A stretch of 43,849 bases of DNA, from positions 1-43,849 of the forward strand of contig DAOUET010000115.1 of the NCBI GenBank assembly GCA_034430155.1, in the 5' to 3' direction. This document shows positions 8,830 through 18,271 of this stretch, in pieces. Within the stretch, counting starts at the first letter, position 1. Each line of letters starts with the position of its first letter. The translations under genes were made by a program, and so were the position numbers. A model generated the notes under the pieces. It saw only the letters and a list, made by a program, of their open reading frames with translations. It ran no database searches and was not told where the DNA came from. The stretch comes from DAOUET01 sp034430155 (GTDB lineage: Bacteria > Chloroflexota > Anaerolineae > Anaerolineales > UBA4823).

Positions 8830-10854
8830 CTAACGTTTTGGCATCAATATTTCTATGCCAAATTGTCTGAACAATTCCGCTTCTTGATAATATGCCAGCA
8901 GGGGTTGTGTTACTCGATTAACCCACACATCATTTTCCTCCCCGAACATTTCATCGCTGCCTTTAAATATTTCCCGTTCTCGATCGCTCACAATCATCGC
9001 AAAGTGTTGCTCACGGAGGTCTTTATAGAAATTGGTCAGATAGGCTGTATTATCGGCCATTGCCATCTCCATCAGAAACACTTTTTCATAATTGCCAACC
9101 AGCGGGACATCCGGCAGCATCCCGAAGGTCAGTAAATGCCTCTGTGAGATGAAGAGCACTTCCCCACCTTGCCTGACAGTTTCAGCTGTCATTGCACTCA
9201 AGGCAGTCAACACCTCTTGGACCTTTTCTCGCTCCGGTAAAACTTGAGGGCTTCCACTATCGATCGCAAAAATAACCGGCACCAGTAGCGCCAGAGCAAG
9301 CACCGGCCCGGAAACCCTTTTCATAGCCCCTGTTCTTTCCATGTGGAGCTCAGGTCTGACCCGCTCGAATAATACATAGCTTCCTACCACCATTAAAAGC
9401 ACCAGAAAAGCATCCAGGTTGTGTAAATTGCTGCCACCGCCAATCTTCGTACTAACCACCACCCCCCCTACAAATAATATTAACAGTATTGTCATCAAAC
9501 CAAGCTGCCGTATCCAATGCAGTCTTCTCAGGCCTTGAACGCTGATCACAAAGGTCGGGAGAGATACCAGCAGGATGGCTGGCACGATCCCTAGTGGAAA
9601 AGTGGGATTTGGCCATAACCGATACCACAGTAAATCAGAACTGAAACTCGATGTTAACGCCTCAACCTTAGCCCCAGACAGAAGGATATAAACTGCTTGC
9701 GAGGCAAAAGCCGTCATGGTACCCAGAGCTACCCAAATAACTGTCGGCAGCAAGTATTGGCCCCAATGCCTCCAGGGGATGAATTGCCCAGGCTCTCCTT
9801 TAGCGATCTCCGGTCCTTCAATCCCCTTCTCTAGAAAATAGAGGCAGGCAGCCAACATTCCCGGCACTGGATACCAGTTTATCCGGCTTATCCCGGCCCA
9901 GGCTGATGCCAGCAGCACTACACTCAAAGACTTCCAAAAATGATGGCTATCATAACCCCATAGAACGATCAGCGCACAGATCAGCAGGTGATAGTAAACC
10001 GGCCCCTGGAACAAGAACAGGAACCCCCAGGAAATAAAAGCCAACCTGCCAATCCACGTCCACCCCTCAGGATGCCCAAATCGTCTGGCAAGCAAATAGA
10101 CAGTCACATAAGTCACCCCTACCCACAGCAGCACCTGCCATAAACGATGAACCCACAAAGGCAGTCCGGGGATAATAAAGGGGACCGCTTGCAAAAGATA
10201 ACGGCTTGGGTGCAAGGGAGAAGGCGCCACAACCACCCCGTAGATTTGCTTCGAGAAGAACAAGGAGGCATAATAATAACGGCTGGCTTCAGACCACCCC
10301 AAAGAAAACGGGTACGTAGAGACAGATGGGATAAAGGTGGCGATTTTGTAACCGATTCCGCCTAACACCCAGGCAGCGGCTGTGGCGCCCAGCCATCCTG
10401 TTGATCCCCATGTCTTAGCCTGATCATCAGTTGCTATCGTAAATGCCCTCAAAAAAAATGCCCCGGTGAGGGTCGCTAGCCAAAACAATGGCAAACGCAG
10501 CTGCATGTTCTGGAAATATATACCCACTGGTCCTATCATCAGAAAAGAATAGCTGGCTATCACAAGTATAAACAAGACGAGATTAAACTCTTTCAATCTG
10601 GCGAGGGTCTGGGCTACCTGGTTTGGCCATCCGGTAATCTTTGTGTCCCAAGATGTCCAGCTCACCATAAGAAGTGCCAAAGCCAGTACTGACCCGCCGA
10701 AACCCACGCCTGCAGCTGCCGTCCATCTTAGCGATTTAAATAAAACCCCCAAATCCAGCGCCTCGACCGTGAAGCGGTAAGTCGCCAGGACCAACATCAT
10801 GAATGTAATCAAAAGGACTACACGCAGGATGTATGGCTGCTTAATTCTTACCAT
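8830..10854 (-). CDS. Unknown polytopic membrane protein, possibly GT-C fold
   Basis: I do not recognise this 674 aa protein. It has roughly twelve hydrophobic segments over residues 10-530 and a soluble C-terminal part of about 140 residues. A long periplasmic loop after the fourth or fifth TM contains GWSEASRYYYASLFF followed by HPSRYLLQAVPF. That layout is reminiscent of the acidic first loop of GT-C glycosyltransferases, but the usual D-E pair is not evident. A polysaccharide polymerase is an alternative, since no obvious Wzy is present elsewhere. Its start codon overlaps nothing upstream except a TAATG junction with the UPF0104 gene, so the two are translationally coupled. Confidence 0.7.
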   Translation of the reverse strand: MVRIKQPYILRVVLLITFMMLVLATYRFTVEALDLGVLFKSLRWTAAAGVGFGGSVLALALLMVSWTSWDTKITGWPNQVAQTLARLKEFNLVLFILVIASYSFLMIGPVGIYFQNMQLRLPLFWLATLTGAFFLRAFTIATDDQAKTWGSTGWLGATAAAWVLGGIGYKIATFIPSVSTYPFSLGWSEASRYYYASLFFSKQIYGVVVAPSPLHPSRYLLQAVPFIIPGLPLWVHRLWQVLLWVGVTYVTVYLLARRFGHPEGWTWIGRLAFISWGFLFLFQGPVYYHLLICALIVLWGYDSHHFWKSLSVVLLASAWAGISRINWYPVPGMLAACLYFLEKGIEGPEIAKGEPGQFIPWRHWGQYLLPTVIWVALGTMTAFASQAVYILLSGAKVEALTSSFSSDLLWYRLWPNPTFPLGIVPAILLVSLPTFVISVQGLRRLHWIRQLGLMTILLILFVGGVVVSTKIGGGSNLHNLDAFLVLLMVVGSYVLFERVRPELHMERTGAMKRVSGPVLALALLVPVIFAIDSGSPQVLPEREKVQEVLTALSAMTAETVRQGGEVLFISQRHLLTFGMLPDVPLVGNYEKVFLMEMAMADNTAYLTNFYKDLREQHFAMIVSDREREIFKGSDEMFGEENDVWVNRVTQPLLAYYQEAELFRQFGIEILMPKR

Positions 10855-11843
10855 TATTCACCTGATTGGCTACGCCCAGCCGCTTCTGCATGTTTTCTTG
10901 CCCCCGGCAATAAATCCGGGACGAAGAGGGCGCCTGGTAGGCTGGCAAGCATCATTAACGTGCGAAAAAGGATCGCACCGGTCAAGCTGCTTTGCACTGA
11001 TGCGCCTCCCACTGTCGAGAACATGAATGTCATGGATACTTCCTGGATGCCATAGCCGTTGATTGAGAATGGCAGCAATGTCACAAAATAAACAATGCTG
11101 TACAAACCTGACACCAACCAGATTGAAATATTTTGCCCCATGCCCCCGAAAAGCAGCCAAATTGCCGAAAACAAACACAGCATGTGTATCCACGATAATC
11201 CCAGCGCTACCAATAGTGCCACAGGGCGGTTCATCCACAATGAAAGCGCTTTGATCAAACGCTTGGATATCCTCAGGGCTTGCTCCCAACCAGACTTCCA
11301 CCATCTTCCCAATGGTAGCAATGTAAAGGCGACCAAGAAGTTTGAGTCCTCGAAATGGCCGGATAGCCCGGACATTTCCCTGCTCTGCATGAAACGCGGC
11401 AATCCAAGCGGCACTGCCATCGCCATGCCTACCATCCCCACCAATCGGTCCACGATCAGCGAGGCTGCGCAAATCATGGCATCGAAGTTGAGTTGTAACG
11501 CTCCTGCCAGCCGGACTACGTCACCACCGATTGTAGTGGGTAGGAAATTCGAGGCGAAAAGCCCTGCGAAGGTCAGGCGAATCGTTTGCCAAAAAGTGAT
11601 CCCCACTCCCGATGAGATCAGCAGGATATGCCAGCGACCGGATACAGCCAACCGGGAAACCATGATTAAACCCAATGCCAATGCGAAACGCCACAGCGGG
11701 ATTTGTTGGATTGCCCCTCCAATTTCACGCCACCCTTGCTGTTTGAGCAAATAAACCAGCAAGGCAATCGCCAGGAGCGTGCCAAAAACTCGTATCAGAA
11801 ACCCTGAACGGCCTGAAAATCCGTTCAGCGGGTATTCTTTCAT
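10854..11843 (-). CDS. UPF0104/LPG-synthase TM family membrane protein, copy 2
   Basis: At 329 aa this is the second UPF0104-type protein of the cluster, with NFLPTTIGGDVVRLAG near residue 100, DRLVGMVGMA near residue 135 and SINGYGIQEVSM near residue 265. These match copy 1 at 4885-5877 position for position, although the rest has diverged strongly. About eight TM segments are expected. The start ATG overlaps the stop of the GT2 gene as ATGA, and the stop overlaps the next start as TAATG, so it is tightly coupled on both sides. The pairing with a polyprenyl-phosphate-sugar synthase-like GT2 supports a role in handling lipid-linked sugars. That is inference. Confidence 0.85.
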   Translation of the reverse strand: MKEYPLNGFSGRSGFLIRVFGTLLAIALLVYLLKQQGWREIGGAIQQIPLWRFALALGLIMVSRLAVSGRWHILLISSGVGITFWQTIRLTFAGLFASNFLPTTIGGDVVRLAGALQLNFDAMICAASLIVDRLVGMVGMAMAVPLGLPRFMQSREMSGLSGHFEDSNFLVAFTLLPLGRWWKSGWEQALRISKRLIKALSLWMNRPVALLVALGLSWIHMLCLFSAIWLLFGGMGQNISIWLVSGLYSIVYFVTLLPFSINGYGIQEVSMTFMFSTVGGASVQSSLTGAILFRTLMMLASLPGALFVPDLLPGARKHAEAAGRSQSGE

Positions 11844-12799
11844 TCCGACTCCTGCTTGGTGCTGATCACTCTCCGAACCGTGTAAGTAGGCTTAGCCTGG
11901 GATTCATGGTAGGTGCGCGCCAACAGCTCAGCAATCAAGCCCATTAAGATGGATTGGAACCCTAGAATAAATAACATGGTGCTCATCTGGAGTAATGGCG
12001 AACGCACCAGCGATTCGCCGAACCATAGTTTCCTCACCACGATATAGATCAAAGAGATGACACTCCCAATAAACAAGACGATGCCGGTTCCCCCAAATAA
12101 GTATATCGGCTTGAGAGCGTAGCTGTTCAGGAATTTAACTGTAAATAAATCCAGGATGACCTTGATGGTGCGCTCCAACCCATACTTCGTTTTTCCATAT
12201 TTACGCGCATGGTGTTTCACGGGCACCTCAATGATCTTCGCCCCCACCCAGCCGGCATATGCCGGAATAAACCGGTGCATTTCACCATAGAGGCGGAAGC
12301 CGGTGATCACTTCCCGCCGGTAAGCTTTTAGAGTACATCCGTAATCGTGCAAGTGCACCCCGGTAACCCGAGATATCAATCCGTTTGCTATGCGGGAGGG
12401 CAGTGTTCTGGTCAGGAATTTATCTTGCCTTTGCACCCTCCAACCGCTGACCACGTCATAACCCTCTTCAATTCTTTTGACCATCATAGGGATATCAGAG
12501 GGGTCATTTTGCAGATCGGCATCCATCAGCACGATGATATCCCCTTGGGCGTAGTCTATCCCGGCCGCGATGGCGGCTGTCTGCCCGAAATTTCGACGTA
12601 ACACCACTACACAGGTGTGTTCAGGTGCCTGAGAAGCCAGTTCTTCCAACACAGCCAAGCTTCTATCCGCACTGCCGTCGTCAACATAAACCACTTCCCA
12701 ATGCATCGTAAGGTCGCCAAAAGCTTTGAGCAGTGCCTCATGTAAATACGGTAGGCTATCGGCCTCATTGAAAACGGGGATCACTATCGAAACACTCAT
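11840..12799 (-). CDS. GT2 glycosyltransferase, polyprenyl-phosphate sugar synthase-like
   Basis: The roughly 319 aa protein begins MSVSIVIPVFNEADSLP and has a GT-A catalytic domain. VYVDDGSADRS lies near residue 40, DADLQNDP (the D-x-D metal and sugar-nucleotide site) near residue 95, and KYGKTKYG near residue 200. Two C-terminal TM helices follow. This is the layout of dolichol- or undecaprenyl-phosphate sugar synthases such as DPM1, ArnC and GtrB. Such an enzyme would supply donors to the GT39-type transferases around it. The frame extends to a GTG at 12865, but the ATG at 12799 has GAGGT at proper distance and matches the family N-terminus. A hairpin element (12890-12979) lies just upstream. 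Confidence 0.88.
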   Translation of the reverse strand: MSVSIVIPVFNEADSLPYLHEALLKAFGDLTMHWEVVYVDDGSADRSLAVLEELASQAPEHTCVVVLRRNFGQTAAIAAGIDYAQGDIIVLMDADLQNDPSDIPMMVKRIEEGYDVVSGWRVQRQDKFLTRTLPSRIANGLISRVTGVHLHDYGCTLKAYRREVITGFRLYGEMHRFIPAYAGWVGAKIIEVPVKHHARKYGKTKYGLERTIKVILDLFTVKFLNSYALKPIYLFGGTGIVLFIGSVISLIYIVVRKLWFGESLVRSPLLQMSTMLFILGFQSILMGLIAELLARTYHESQAKPTYTVRRVISTKQESE

Positions 12800-12889
12800 C
12801 TGTACCTCAGAGGGTACATCCATGTCATCTTGGTCGGTTGAAAGAGCCAATTGATCTAAATCCACAGCTCACTTGCCTTTTATCTAATT

Positions 12890-12979
12890 TAGGACTTACG
12901 CAGTTGGTGGGAGGATGGCGGTGTTTGAGCGGGCGTTGCCCAAACACCGCCGATTTTCCCCTGAACTGCGTAACTACTA
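12890..12979. mobile_element. MITE-like hairpin element, copy 1 (90 bp)
   Basis: This intergenic element begins TAGGACTTACGCAGTT and ends with the near inverse complement. The 16 bp terminal inverted repeats have two mismatches and share TTACGCAGTT exactly. The centre forms a hairpin with arms GGCGGTGTTTG (12917-12927) and CAAACACCGCC (12941-12951). A 94 bp relative in the same orientation lies at 20010-20103. It has no coding capacity, so it would be a non-autonomous element mobilised in trans. No clear target-site duplication is visible. The hairpin may also stop transcription between the flanking genes. Confidence 0.7.
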
Positions 12980-12982
12980 CAA

Positions 12983-15013
12983 TTAAGGCTGGCAGCCAGC
13001 CAGATCAATTAAACGCCGGAATTGCTCTCGGTTTGCATCGCGGTGCTCTGACACAATCCGGATACAACTCTCAGATAGCGAAGCGCGTGATTCTGGCGGG
13101 ATTTCTCCCCACCAGGTTTCATCAATATAGACATAGCGAAAACCATCAGCCAGCAATCCTTCCACAGATGGTTTCTCTCGTAATTGTTCCCAAGCTGCGG
13201 AGTGGTCATAATCATAGGACATGTTTCCTGTTACCACCCGTGTCAGCCGTCCGGTCAGCATGGTTGCGCGCCAGGTCTGAGGGTCAAACACCTCACTCCC
13301 GGTTTGTAGCTGGTCCCAGACATCCTGGGCAATACTGGAATCTAATCCGATGATACCATTTTCTGTCAGCACTGCCTGGCTGGCCGCGGTCAGTTCTGTG
13401 CCGGCGATGGCAACTCCACCCGAAACCATCAAAGCCAAACCTAGCACCGCCGGGTATCGCAATACCTTCATCCATCTTAGGGATTTATCCCAGAGCATGA
13501 TCGTCAAAACCAGCGTCCAGATCAACAAGCCGTGTTTAGTGAACCGGACGATATCCCGGTCGTACTCGTATGAAAAGAAAACTGGCAAGGCAAAACCAAG
13601 CCAGGCGCTCAAAACCATTGTACCTAATATCCCGTCGCCTTGCTTGAAGCGCTTCCAGGCCCACCAGCTGATCCATGGGGTGAACAACACAACTGGACCT
13701 AATTCTAGGATCCCAACCAGCAGCTCCAGCGGTGAAAAAATCGACAGCGCACTCAAATGTCCTGAATAGATGGCCGGCGGCCAGCGAAGGGAAAAACCGC
13801 CCCCTATAGCTGCCTGTTGCACCATATTGGATGCCAGGCTTCCTGATCTGAATAGTATATTCCGCACGACTTCAGTAATCGTACCGCCCTGAAATAGCGC
13901 TATCGGGGCTGATATCAGCAGTGCTGCAGCCACCCATTTAAGCATCTCTCCTGGGCCTTCAGAGCGTCGCCATAACCAATAAAATCCTGCTATTAAGCCT
14001 GCCACCAGAAATACCCCGTAGCTTGATTCCCACACCAGAGCCCACAAGGAAAACATTATCACCAAGATGAATAGGGCTGCTGGTCGCTTAATCCGGGGAA
14101 CTACTAACCAGGTCAACAGCAGCAAGGTCAAAGACATGGTGCTCGGACCGGCATGGATGGCCATCACCACTGGCCAGCCGATTCCATTCATAAAAGCATA
14201 TAAAAATGGGGCTGGCGGCCCATCCCCGAGGATTAGCCCCTGTTGGATCGCTTGTGACAAGGGCATACCCACTACCTGGTCGACCGAACGCACGAAAATC
14301 AAAGGATCGAGGCGCGCCATCAAACCAGCCGGCGCCAAGAGCAGCAGATAACGAGTCCCGGTGGAAAATGCTAATACCCCAGCAACTACCAGGCCAGCTC
14401 GGGAGTAGTCAATATAGCGTTTTCCTAACAAGCCCGCCAACAGGAGTACATTAGCTCCCAACATCGCTTTGCTTAGGTCATAGGCGCTCCAGGGTAGCAA
14501 TCCCCCCAGGCGCATCAAGCTGGCTCCCAATATTTGAAATCCATAATGGTAGGCGAAATACACCCTTGCATTCATGTAGTGGTGAGGTGGGATATCTCCA
14601 GCAGCCATAGTTGAAACGATCGAAATATTCTTGCGGTCATCGAAAATCGCTAACCCTCTGGCTGTGCGGGCGAATACCCAGAATAATACCAACCCGATCA
14701 GTAACCACCATCCGATTCTCAAATCCTTCCAGTCCAATATGGGCCTCTCGCCCTTCCAGGTATAGCACAAACCCAGTATCAGTACCAATAAACCAGCCAA
14801 ACCGAAAGTAAGAGTAGGTGGCAGCCAACGCCCGATGAGGTTGATAAACCATAAATAACAGGCCAATCCCAGGCTGAACCCGACCAGCAAGCGCTCGTGC
14901 CTTTCCAATCGGAAAGCCTGGGAGGCCAGCAGCCAACCTCCCAGGCCCCAGATGATTGCCACTGCCAGCCACAGGCAAAAAATAAGCGGGGTATCTGTTC
15001 TAAACCAGTACAT
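12983..15013 (-). CDS. Large polytopic membrane protein, probable GT-C glycosyltransferase-like
   Basis: This 676 aa protein has about fourteen hydrophobic segments and a soluble C-terminal region of about 130 residues ending in YVYIDETWWGE and a final CQP. A loop around residues 140-165 reads GDIPPHHYMNARVYFAYHYG. That recalls the periplasmic loop of the large Chloroflexi/archaeal membrane proteins of the DUF2298 type and other GT-C proteins. The resemblance is weak and I would not assign a reaction. The ATG at 15013 has GGAAGG two nucleotides upstream. The gene ends 3 bp before the hairpin element. By context it handles a lipid-linked sugar or extends a glycan at the outer membrane face. 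Confidence 0.65.
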   Translation of the reverse strand: MYWFRTDTPLIFCLWLAVAIIWGLGGWLLASQAFRLERHERLLVGFSLGLACYLWFINLIGRWLPPTLTFGLAGLLVLILGLCYTWKGERPILDWKDLRIGWWLLIGLVLFWVFARTARGLAIFDDRKNISIVSTMAAGDIPPHHYMNARVYFAYHYGFQILGASLMRLGGLLPWSAYDLSKAMLGANVLLLAGLLGKRYIDYSRAGLVVAGVLAFSTGTRYLLLLAPAGLMARLDPLIFVRSVDQVVGMPLSQAIQQGLILGDGPPAPFLYAFMNGIGWPVVMAIHAGPSTMSLTLLLLTWLVVPRIKRPAALFILVIMFSLWALVWESSYGVFLVAGLIAGFYWLWRRSEGPGEMLKWVAAALLISAPIALFQGGTITEVVRNILFRSGSLASNMVQQAAIGGGFSLRWPPAIYSGHLSALSIFSPLELLVGILELGPVVLFTPWISWWAWKRFKQGDGILGTMVLSAWLGFALPVFFSYEYDRDIVRFTKHGLLIWTLVLTIMLWDKSLRWMKVLRYPAVLGLALMVSGGVAIAGTELTAASQAVLTENGIIGLDSSIAQDVWDQLQTGSEVFDPQTWRATMLTGRLTRVVTGNMSYDYDHSAAWEQLREKPSVEGLLADGFRYVYIDETWWGEIPPESRASLSESCIRIVSEHRDANREQFRRLIDLAGCQP

Positions 15014-15055
15014 AACCTTCCGGATTGGGTCGATTCTTTTCTACTAGAAGTTTGT

Positions 15056-15085
15056 GTTTACCGCCGGCTCGCCAGAAAGGTAAAC
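15056..15085. repeat. Short inverted repeat in intergenic region
   Basis: Arms GTTTACC (15056-15062) and GGTAAAC (15079-15085) flank a 16 nt GC-rich centre, between the GT39-like gene ending at 15185 and the gene starting at 15013. The 171 bp intergenic region has no other clear signal. It could be an operator or a weak hairpin in the leader of the downstream gene. Seven-base arms can arise by chance. Confidence 0.3.
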
Positions 15086-15184
15086 CCTGTCTGGTTTCTT
15101 GGACGCATTCCGCCTTAAAAACCCAGAAAGCTGCTCCTCTCTTAATGGTCATGACCGTTATCCCAAACTGACGTTTTTCTATGT

Positions 15185-17095
15185 TTACTGTTTTCGTTGG
15201 TAGATATGAATGCTGGATTCGTTTTCACAGGGAAGGACTTTCGGGGTTGGCTTTAATTCATCATAATTGCCAGATTCAACCAGCTCACTCAACCAGCCGC
15301 TATCGCTATACAGGCTTTCTTCAATCAAGATGAAGTCAGCCTGCTTGGCCCATACCTGTGCCAGAGGTTCGCTCCAAAATCCGTACTTTTCCAGAGCGTC
15401 TGGTTCCCCGCCCAGGCGGTAAGAATAATCGCCGTTTATTTGCGCCGGAAAGATTTTCACATCTTGAAGATAGAGCAACGGCACAGCCGAATCGCCGCCT
15501 CTCCAATAAATTAGCGAGCCTTTAGGGATTTCCTTTGCGAGAGACGCTCCAGCTCGTTCGTAGCTGCGCAGGACATCACCGCCACAATCATAAGTGCTGT
15601 AACCACCTCCTAACACAGCTGTCGGAGCCAGAATATACCCCAGAGTCAGGAATAATAACAGGGCGCTTGTGCCAAAAGACATTTGAGAAAGTGCATTTTT
15701 TCGGGAGAGGTAGCGTACCACCCAGTAAGCTAATAGTAGCACAATCACACCGACCAATAAGCCCGCAATAGCGGGTAGCACAACCTGGGCCAATTGTGTA
15801 AATCTCTCCGGTGTTAATCCAAGTTTGCTCTGTAGTGGACCTGCCAGTCTGACAGTACCAGGGAGGATCCTCAGTGAGCGCATGCGTGGGACCGGGATAT
15901 CAAGCACCGGCAGCAAACTACTCCCGATTTCACCAGAGGCCCCATAACCCAACGCTAGCGATAACACCAGAATTAGAAACCCGATCATTCTGTCATGCCA
16001 GGGGGTTGGTTTTCGCCTCCACACGCCGATCGTTACCACTACCAGGATCAAACCAACCATCGAGAAGAAGGAAAGATAAACCGGGTAACAGAATATGCAA
16101 TAAGTATTGCCTAAAGAAGCCCACATATGGGAAAAAACCATCAAGATGAGCAGGGCAGTCAGGCATATCGCTATCCGTGATTGGCTTTTTGATTTCCAAC
16201 CTTCCCGCCATGGCCATAACAGCCAAGCGCTGATTGCGCCAACCAACGCCACGAAGTGAAAGCGAATGCCGTTGATGAAGCTCATCACCCGCATCTGCAG
16301 GGTGACAGCAGGGCTCCAGCTCGGCGTCGATCCTGGCGGGTGAGCCCAGGGCTTTAAAAAAGGGACCAGCCTTTCCGGAATCCAGTGAGCCCAAATCCTT
16401 AAAATCCCCGGCCAGAAAATCGCGTGACCGATCAAAACTGGAGCCACGCCTGCCAACGCTGCCAAGCTTCCCCTCCTCCAACCGTATTCCCAGAAGACAT
16501 AAGCGGTCAATACGAACAGCACTGGAGCCATATTAACCCGGGTCATCAACAAGACACCTGCCAGCCCACAGCCTGCCAGCAACTTCCATACGGGTCTATT
16601 CTCCCCCAAGGTCAGGGCCAACGCCCACACCAGCATGCAGGCCACCAGGGATTGCGAGTTCGCCAGGCTATACAACTTGATAACTGCTGGATTTAGTGCC
16701 ATCGCCCATACCGCCAGCGCTGCCCACCATTTCCCTCCTAAACGCTTTGTGATCACCCACAACCCCGCTACCGTCAACAATCCCAAGGCAACGGAAAGAT
16801 ACCTGCCGGTCCTCAATCCTGCCCCAAACACTTTCTCTGCATAACCTGGGATCAGGAAGACCAGCGGCATATGGTTCGTCCAGGGGCCGTAATCTTGATA
16901 AGGCCAGTATTTGCCGGTAGCGAAATAATATCCCTTGAGCAGATAGGCACCCTCATCCAGCAGCGAGGCCTGTGTGTGGCTGTATTTGACTGACAGCAAC
17001 AGGAAAACACCCGCGCCTGTGATTGCAACGACGCTTGGGAACCACAAAGTGGAAAATAGGCATTGGATCCGCGCCAGTAAGCTTTTCAAAGGCAC
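15185..17095 (-). CDS. GT39/ArnT-like membrane glycosyltransferase
   Basis: The 636 aa protein has a first TM helix followed by LLDEGAYLLKGYYFATG near residues 40-57. The D-E pair is the catalytic acid site of PMT_2/GT39 enzymes. YQDYGPWTNHMPLVFL follows near residues 60-75, a typical second loop motif, then about eleven TM segments and a C-terminal soluble domain. It is not one of the three close paralogues, since it lacks their MGGSAKAP signature. GTG at 17095 is chosen because GAGG lies seven nucleotides upstream. It overlaps the small frame at 17086-17268 by 10 nt, downstream of gmd, so it is probably in the gmd operon. It likely transfers sugar from a polyprenyl phosphate at the outer face of the membrane. 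Confidence 0.82.
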   Translation of the reverse strand: MPLKSLLARIQCLFSTLWFPSVVAITGAGVFLLLSVKYSHTQASLLDEGAYLLKGYYFATGKYWPYQDYGPWTNHMPLVFLIPGYAEKVFGAGLRTGRYLSVALGLLTVAGLWVITKRLGGKWWAALAVWAMALNPAVIKLYSLANSQSLVACMLVWALALTLGENRPVWKLLAGCGLAGVLLMTRVNMAPVLFVLTAYVFWEYGWRRGSLAALAGVAPVLIGHAIFWPGILRIWAHWIPERLVPFLKPWAHPPGSTPSWSPAVTLQMRVMSFINGIRFHFVALVGAISAWLLWPWREGWKSKSQSRIAICLTALLILMVFSHMWASLGNTYCIFCYPVYLSFFSMVGLILVVVTIGVWRRKPTPWHDRMIGFLILVLSLALGYGASGEIGSSLLPVLDIPVPRMRSLRILPGTVRLAGPLQSKLGLTPERFTQLAQVVLPAIAGLLVGVIVLLLAYWVVRYLSRKNALSQMSFGTSALLLFLTLGYILAPTAVLGGGYSTYDCGGDVLRSYERAGASLAKEIPKGSLIYWRGGDSAVPLLYLQDVKIFPAQINGDYSYRLGGEPDALEKYGFWSEPLAQVWAKQADFILIEESLYSDSGWLSELVESGNYDELKPTPKVLPCENESSIHIYQRKQ

Positions 17096-17268
17096 ACCTT
17101 AACCTCATCGCTGGGAATTTCAAATCCGGGCATCATCCAGAAGGGTCCAAATGCAGAGGTTAAATGTAATAACATGGAACCGCCAGAATCCTCAAGGAGC
17201 TTCTTGAGGCGGTCTTTATTTAGATCTTCTCTTACTAACATCCTTCCGCCAAACAAAAGTCGAGTCAC
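17086..17268 (-). CDS. Small ORF (60 aa) between gmd and a GT39 gene, hypothetical
   Basis: A 60 codon frame begins with GTG at 17268, 15 bp after the gmd stop, and overlaps the next gene start by 10 nt. The peptide has a basic N-terminal half with DRLKKLLEDSGG and a hydrophobic FGPFWMMPGF near its end. I see no known family. The fit between its neighbours argues for a real gene, but its GTG start has no good ribosome site. The DNA also contains a 7 bp inverted repeat, CCTCAAG/CTTGAGG, around 17193-17212. It may instead be a leader region of the glycosyltransferase gene. Confidence 0.35.
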   Translation of the reverse strand: MTRLLFGGRMLVREDLNKDRLKKLLEDSGGSMLLHLTSAFGPFWMMPGFEIPSDEVKVCL

Positions 17269-17283
17269 CTGATAACGTGCGCC

Positions 17284-18252
17284 TTAATACAAATCGCGGC
17301 GTAAACGCTTCAAATCTGCCTCCACCATGATTTGTACCAGTTCTTCAAACTTCACACGAGGATTCCAACCTAATTCCTTATTGGCTTTTTCTGGGTCAGC
17401 TACCAATAAATCCACTTCAGCCGGGCGATAGAAGCGTTCGTCCTGCACTACAAAATTGTGGTAATCTAATCCCACACAATCAAAGGCAATCTCACAGAAT
17501 TCACGCACCGAATGCGTCATTCCCGTCCCGACAACATAATCTCGGGGAGTATCCTGCTGGAGCATTTGCCACATTGCCTCCACATAATCTCCGGCGTAAC
17601 CCCAATCCCTTCGTGATTCCAAATTTCCCAACCGCAGCTCTTTGGTCAAGCCAAATTTTATCCTTGCCACCCCATCGGAGATCTTGCGGGTCACAAATTC
17701 TAAACCTCTGCGAGGGCTCTCATGGTTAAACAGGATGCCGGAAACGGCGTAGAGATTATAAGATTCGCGGTAATTTACCGTGATCCAATGACCATACACC
17801 TTCGCCACCCCATAAGGGCTACGAGGGTAAAAAGGGGTATTCTCGTTCTGCGGAACCGCCCGGACCTTTCCGAACATTTCACTAGAAGAAGCCTGGTAAA
17901 AGCGCGCCTCTGGATTGACTAATCGGGTCGCCTCCAAAAGCCGGGTGACACCTAGAGCGGTTACCTCTCCTGTAAGCACAGGTTGATTCCATGAAGTCGG
18001 CACAAAGGATTGAGCCGCCAGGTTATAAACCTCTTTCGGGCGGTAATGTTCGATGACATCCACAAGAGAACTCTGGTCATGTAAGTCCCCCTGAATGATG
18101 GCTATGTCGTCTTGAATATGCTGGATACGCTCGAAGGTCACCGTGCTCGAGCGCCTAACCATCCCGACCACCTCATAGTTTTTGCTTAGCAGAAAATCAG
18201 CCAGATATGAACCATCCTGACCGGTTACGCCGGTAATCAGAGCCGTTGGCAT
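17284..18252 (-). CDS. gmd: GDP-mannose 4,6-dehydratase
   Basis: The 322 aa protein is full length for GMD, which converts GDP-D-mannose to GDP-4-keto-6-deoxy-D-mannose with bound NADP. Visible motifs are the glycine motif GVTGQDGSYLADFLL (residues 8-22), NLAAQSFVPTSW near residue 77, ASSSEMFGK near residue 121, the catalytic YGVAK (YxxxK) near residue 147, and LFNHESPRRG near residue 172, which is highly characteristic of the family. The ATG at 18252 has AGGAGA upstream and a strong promoter with a palindrome at 18272-18313. No GDP-fucose synthase or Rmd gene follows directly, so the end product (GDP-fucose, GDP-rhamnose or another) is not fixed by this window. One of the SDR genes could complete the route. 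Confidence 0.95.
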   Translation of the reverse strand: MPTALITGVTGQDGSYLADFLLSKNYEVVGMVRRSSTVTFERIQHIQDDIAIIQGDLHDQSSLVDVIEHYRPKEVYNLAAQSFVPTSWNQPVLTGEVTALGVTRLLEATRLVNPEARFYQASSSEMFGKVRAVPQNENTPFYPRSPYGVAKVYGHWITVNYRESYNLYAVSGILFNHESPRRGLEFVTRKISDGVARIKFGLTKELRLGNLESRRDWGYAGDYVEAMWQMLQQDTPRDYVVGTGMTHSVREFCEIAFDCVGLDYHNFVVQDERFYRPAEVDLLVADPEKANKELGWNPRVKFEELVQIMVEADLKRLRRDLY

Positions 18253-18271
18253 GGGTATCTCCTGTATCTAA

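Noticed and set aside
11095..11754. 219 codon plus-strand frame opposite UPF0104 copy 2
   Set aside because: It is antisense to a clear family member, has low-complexity composition and no motif. It is a shadow of the real gene.
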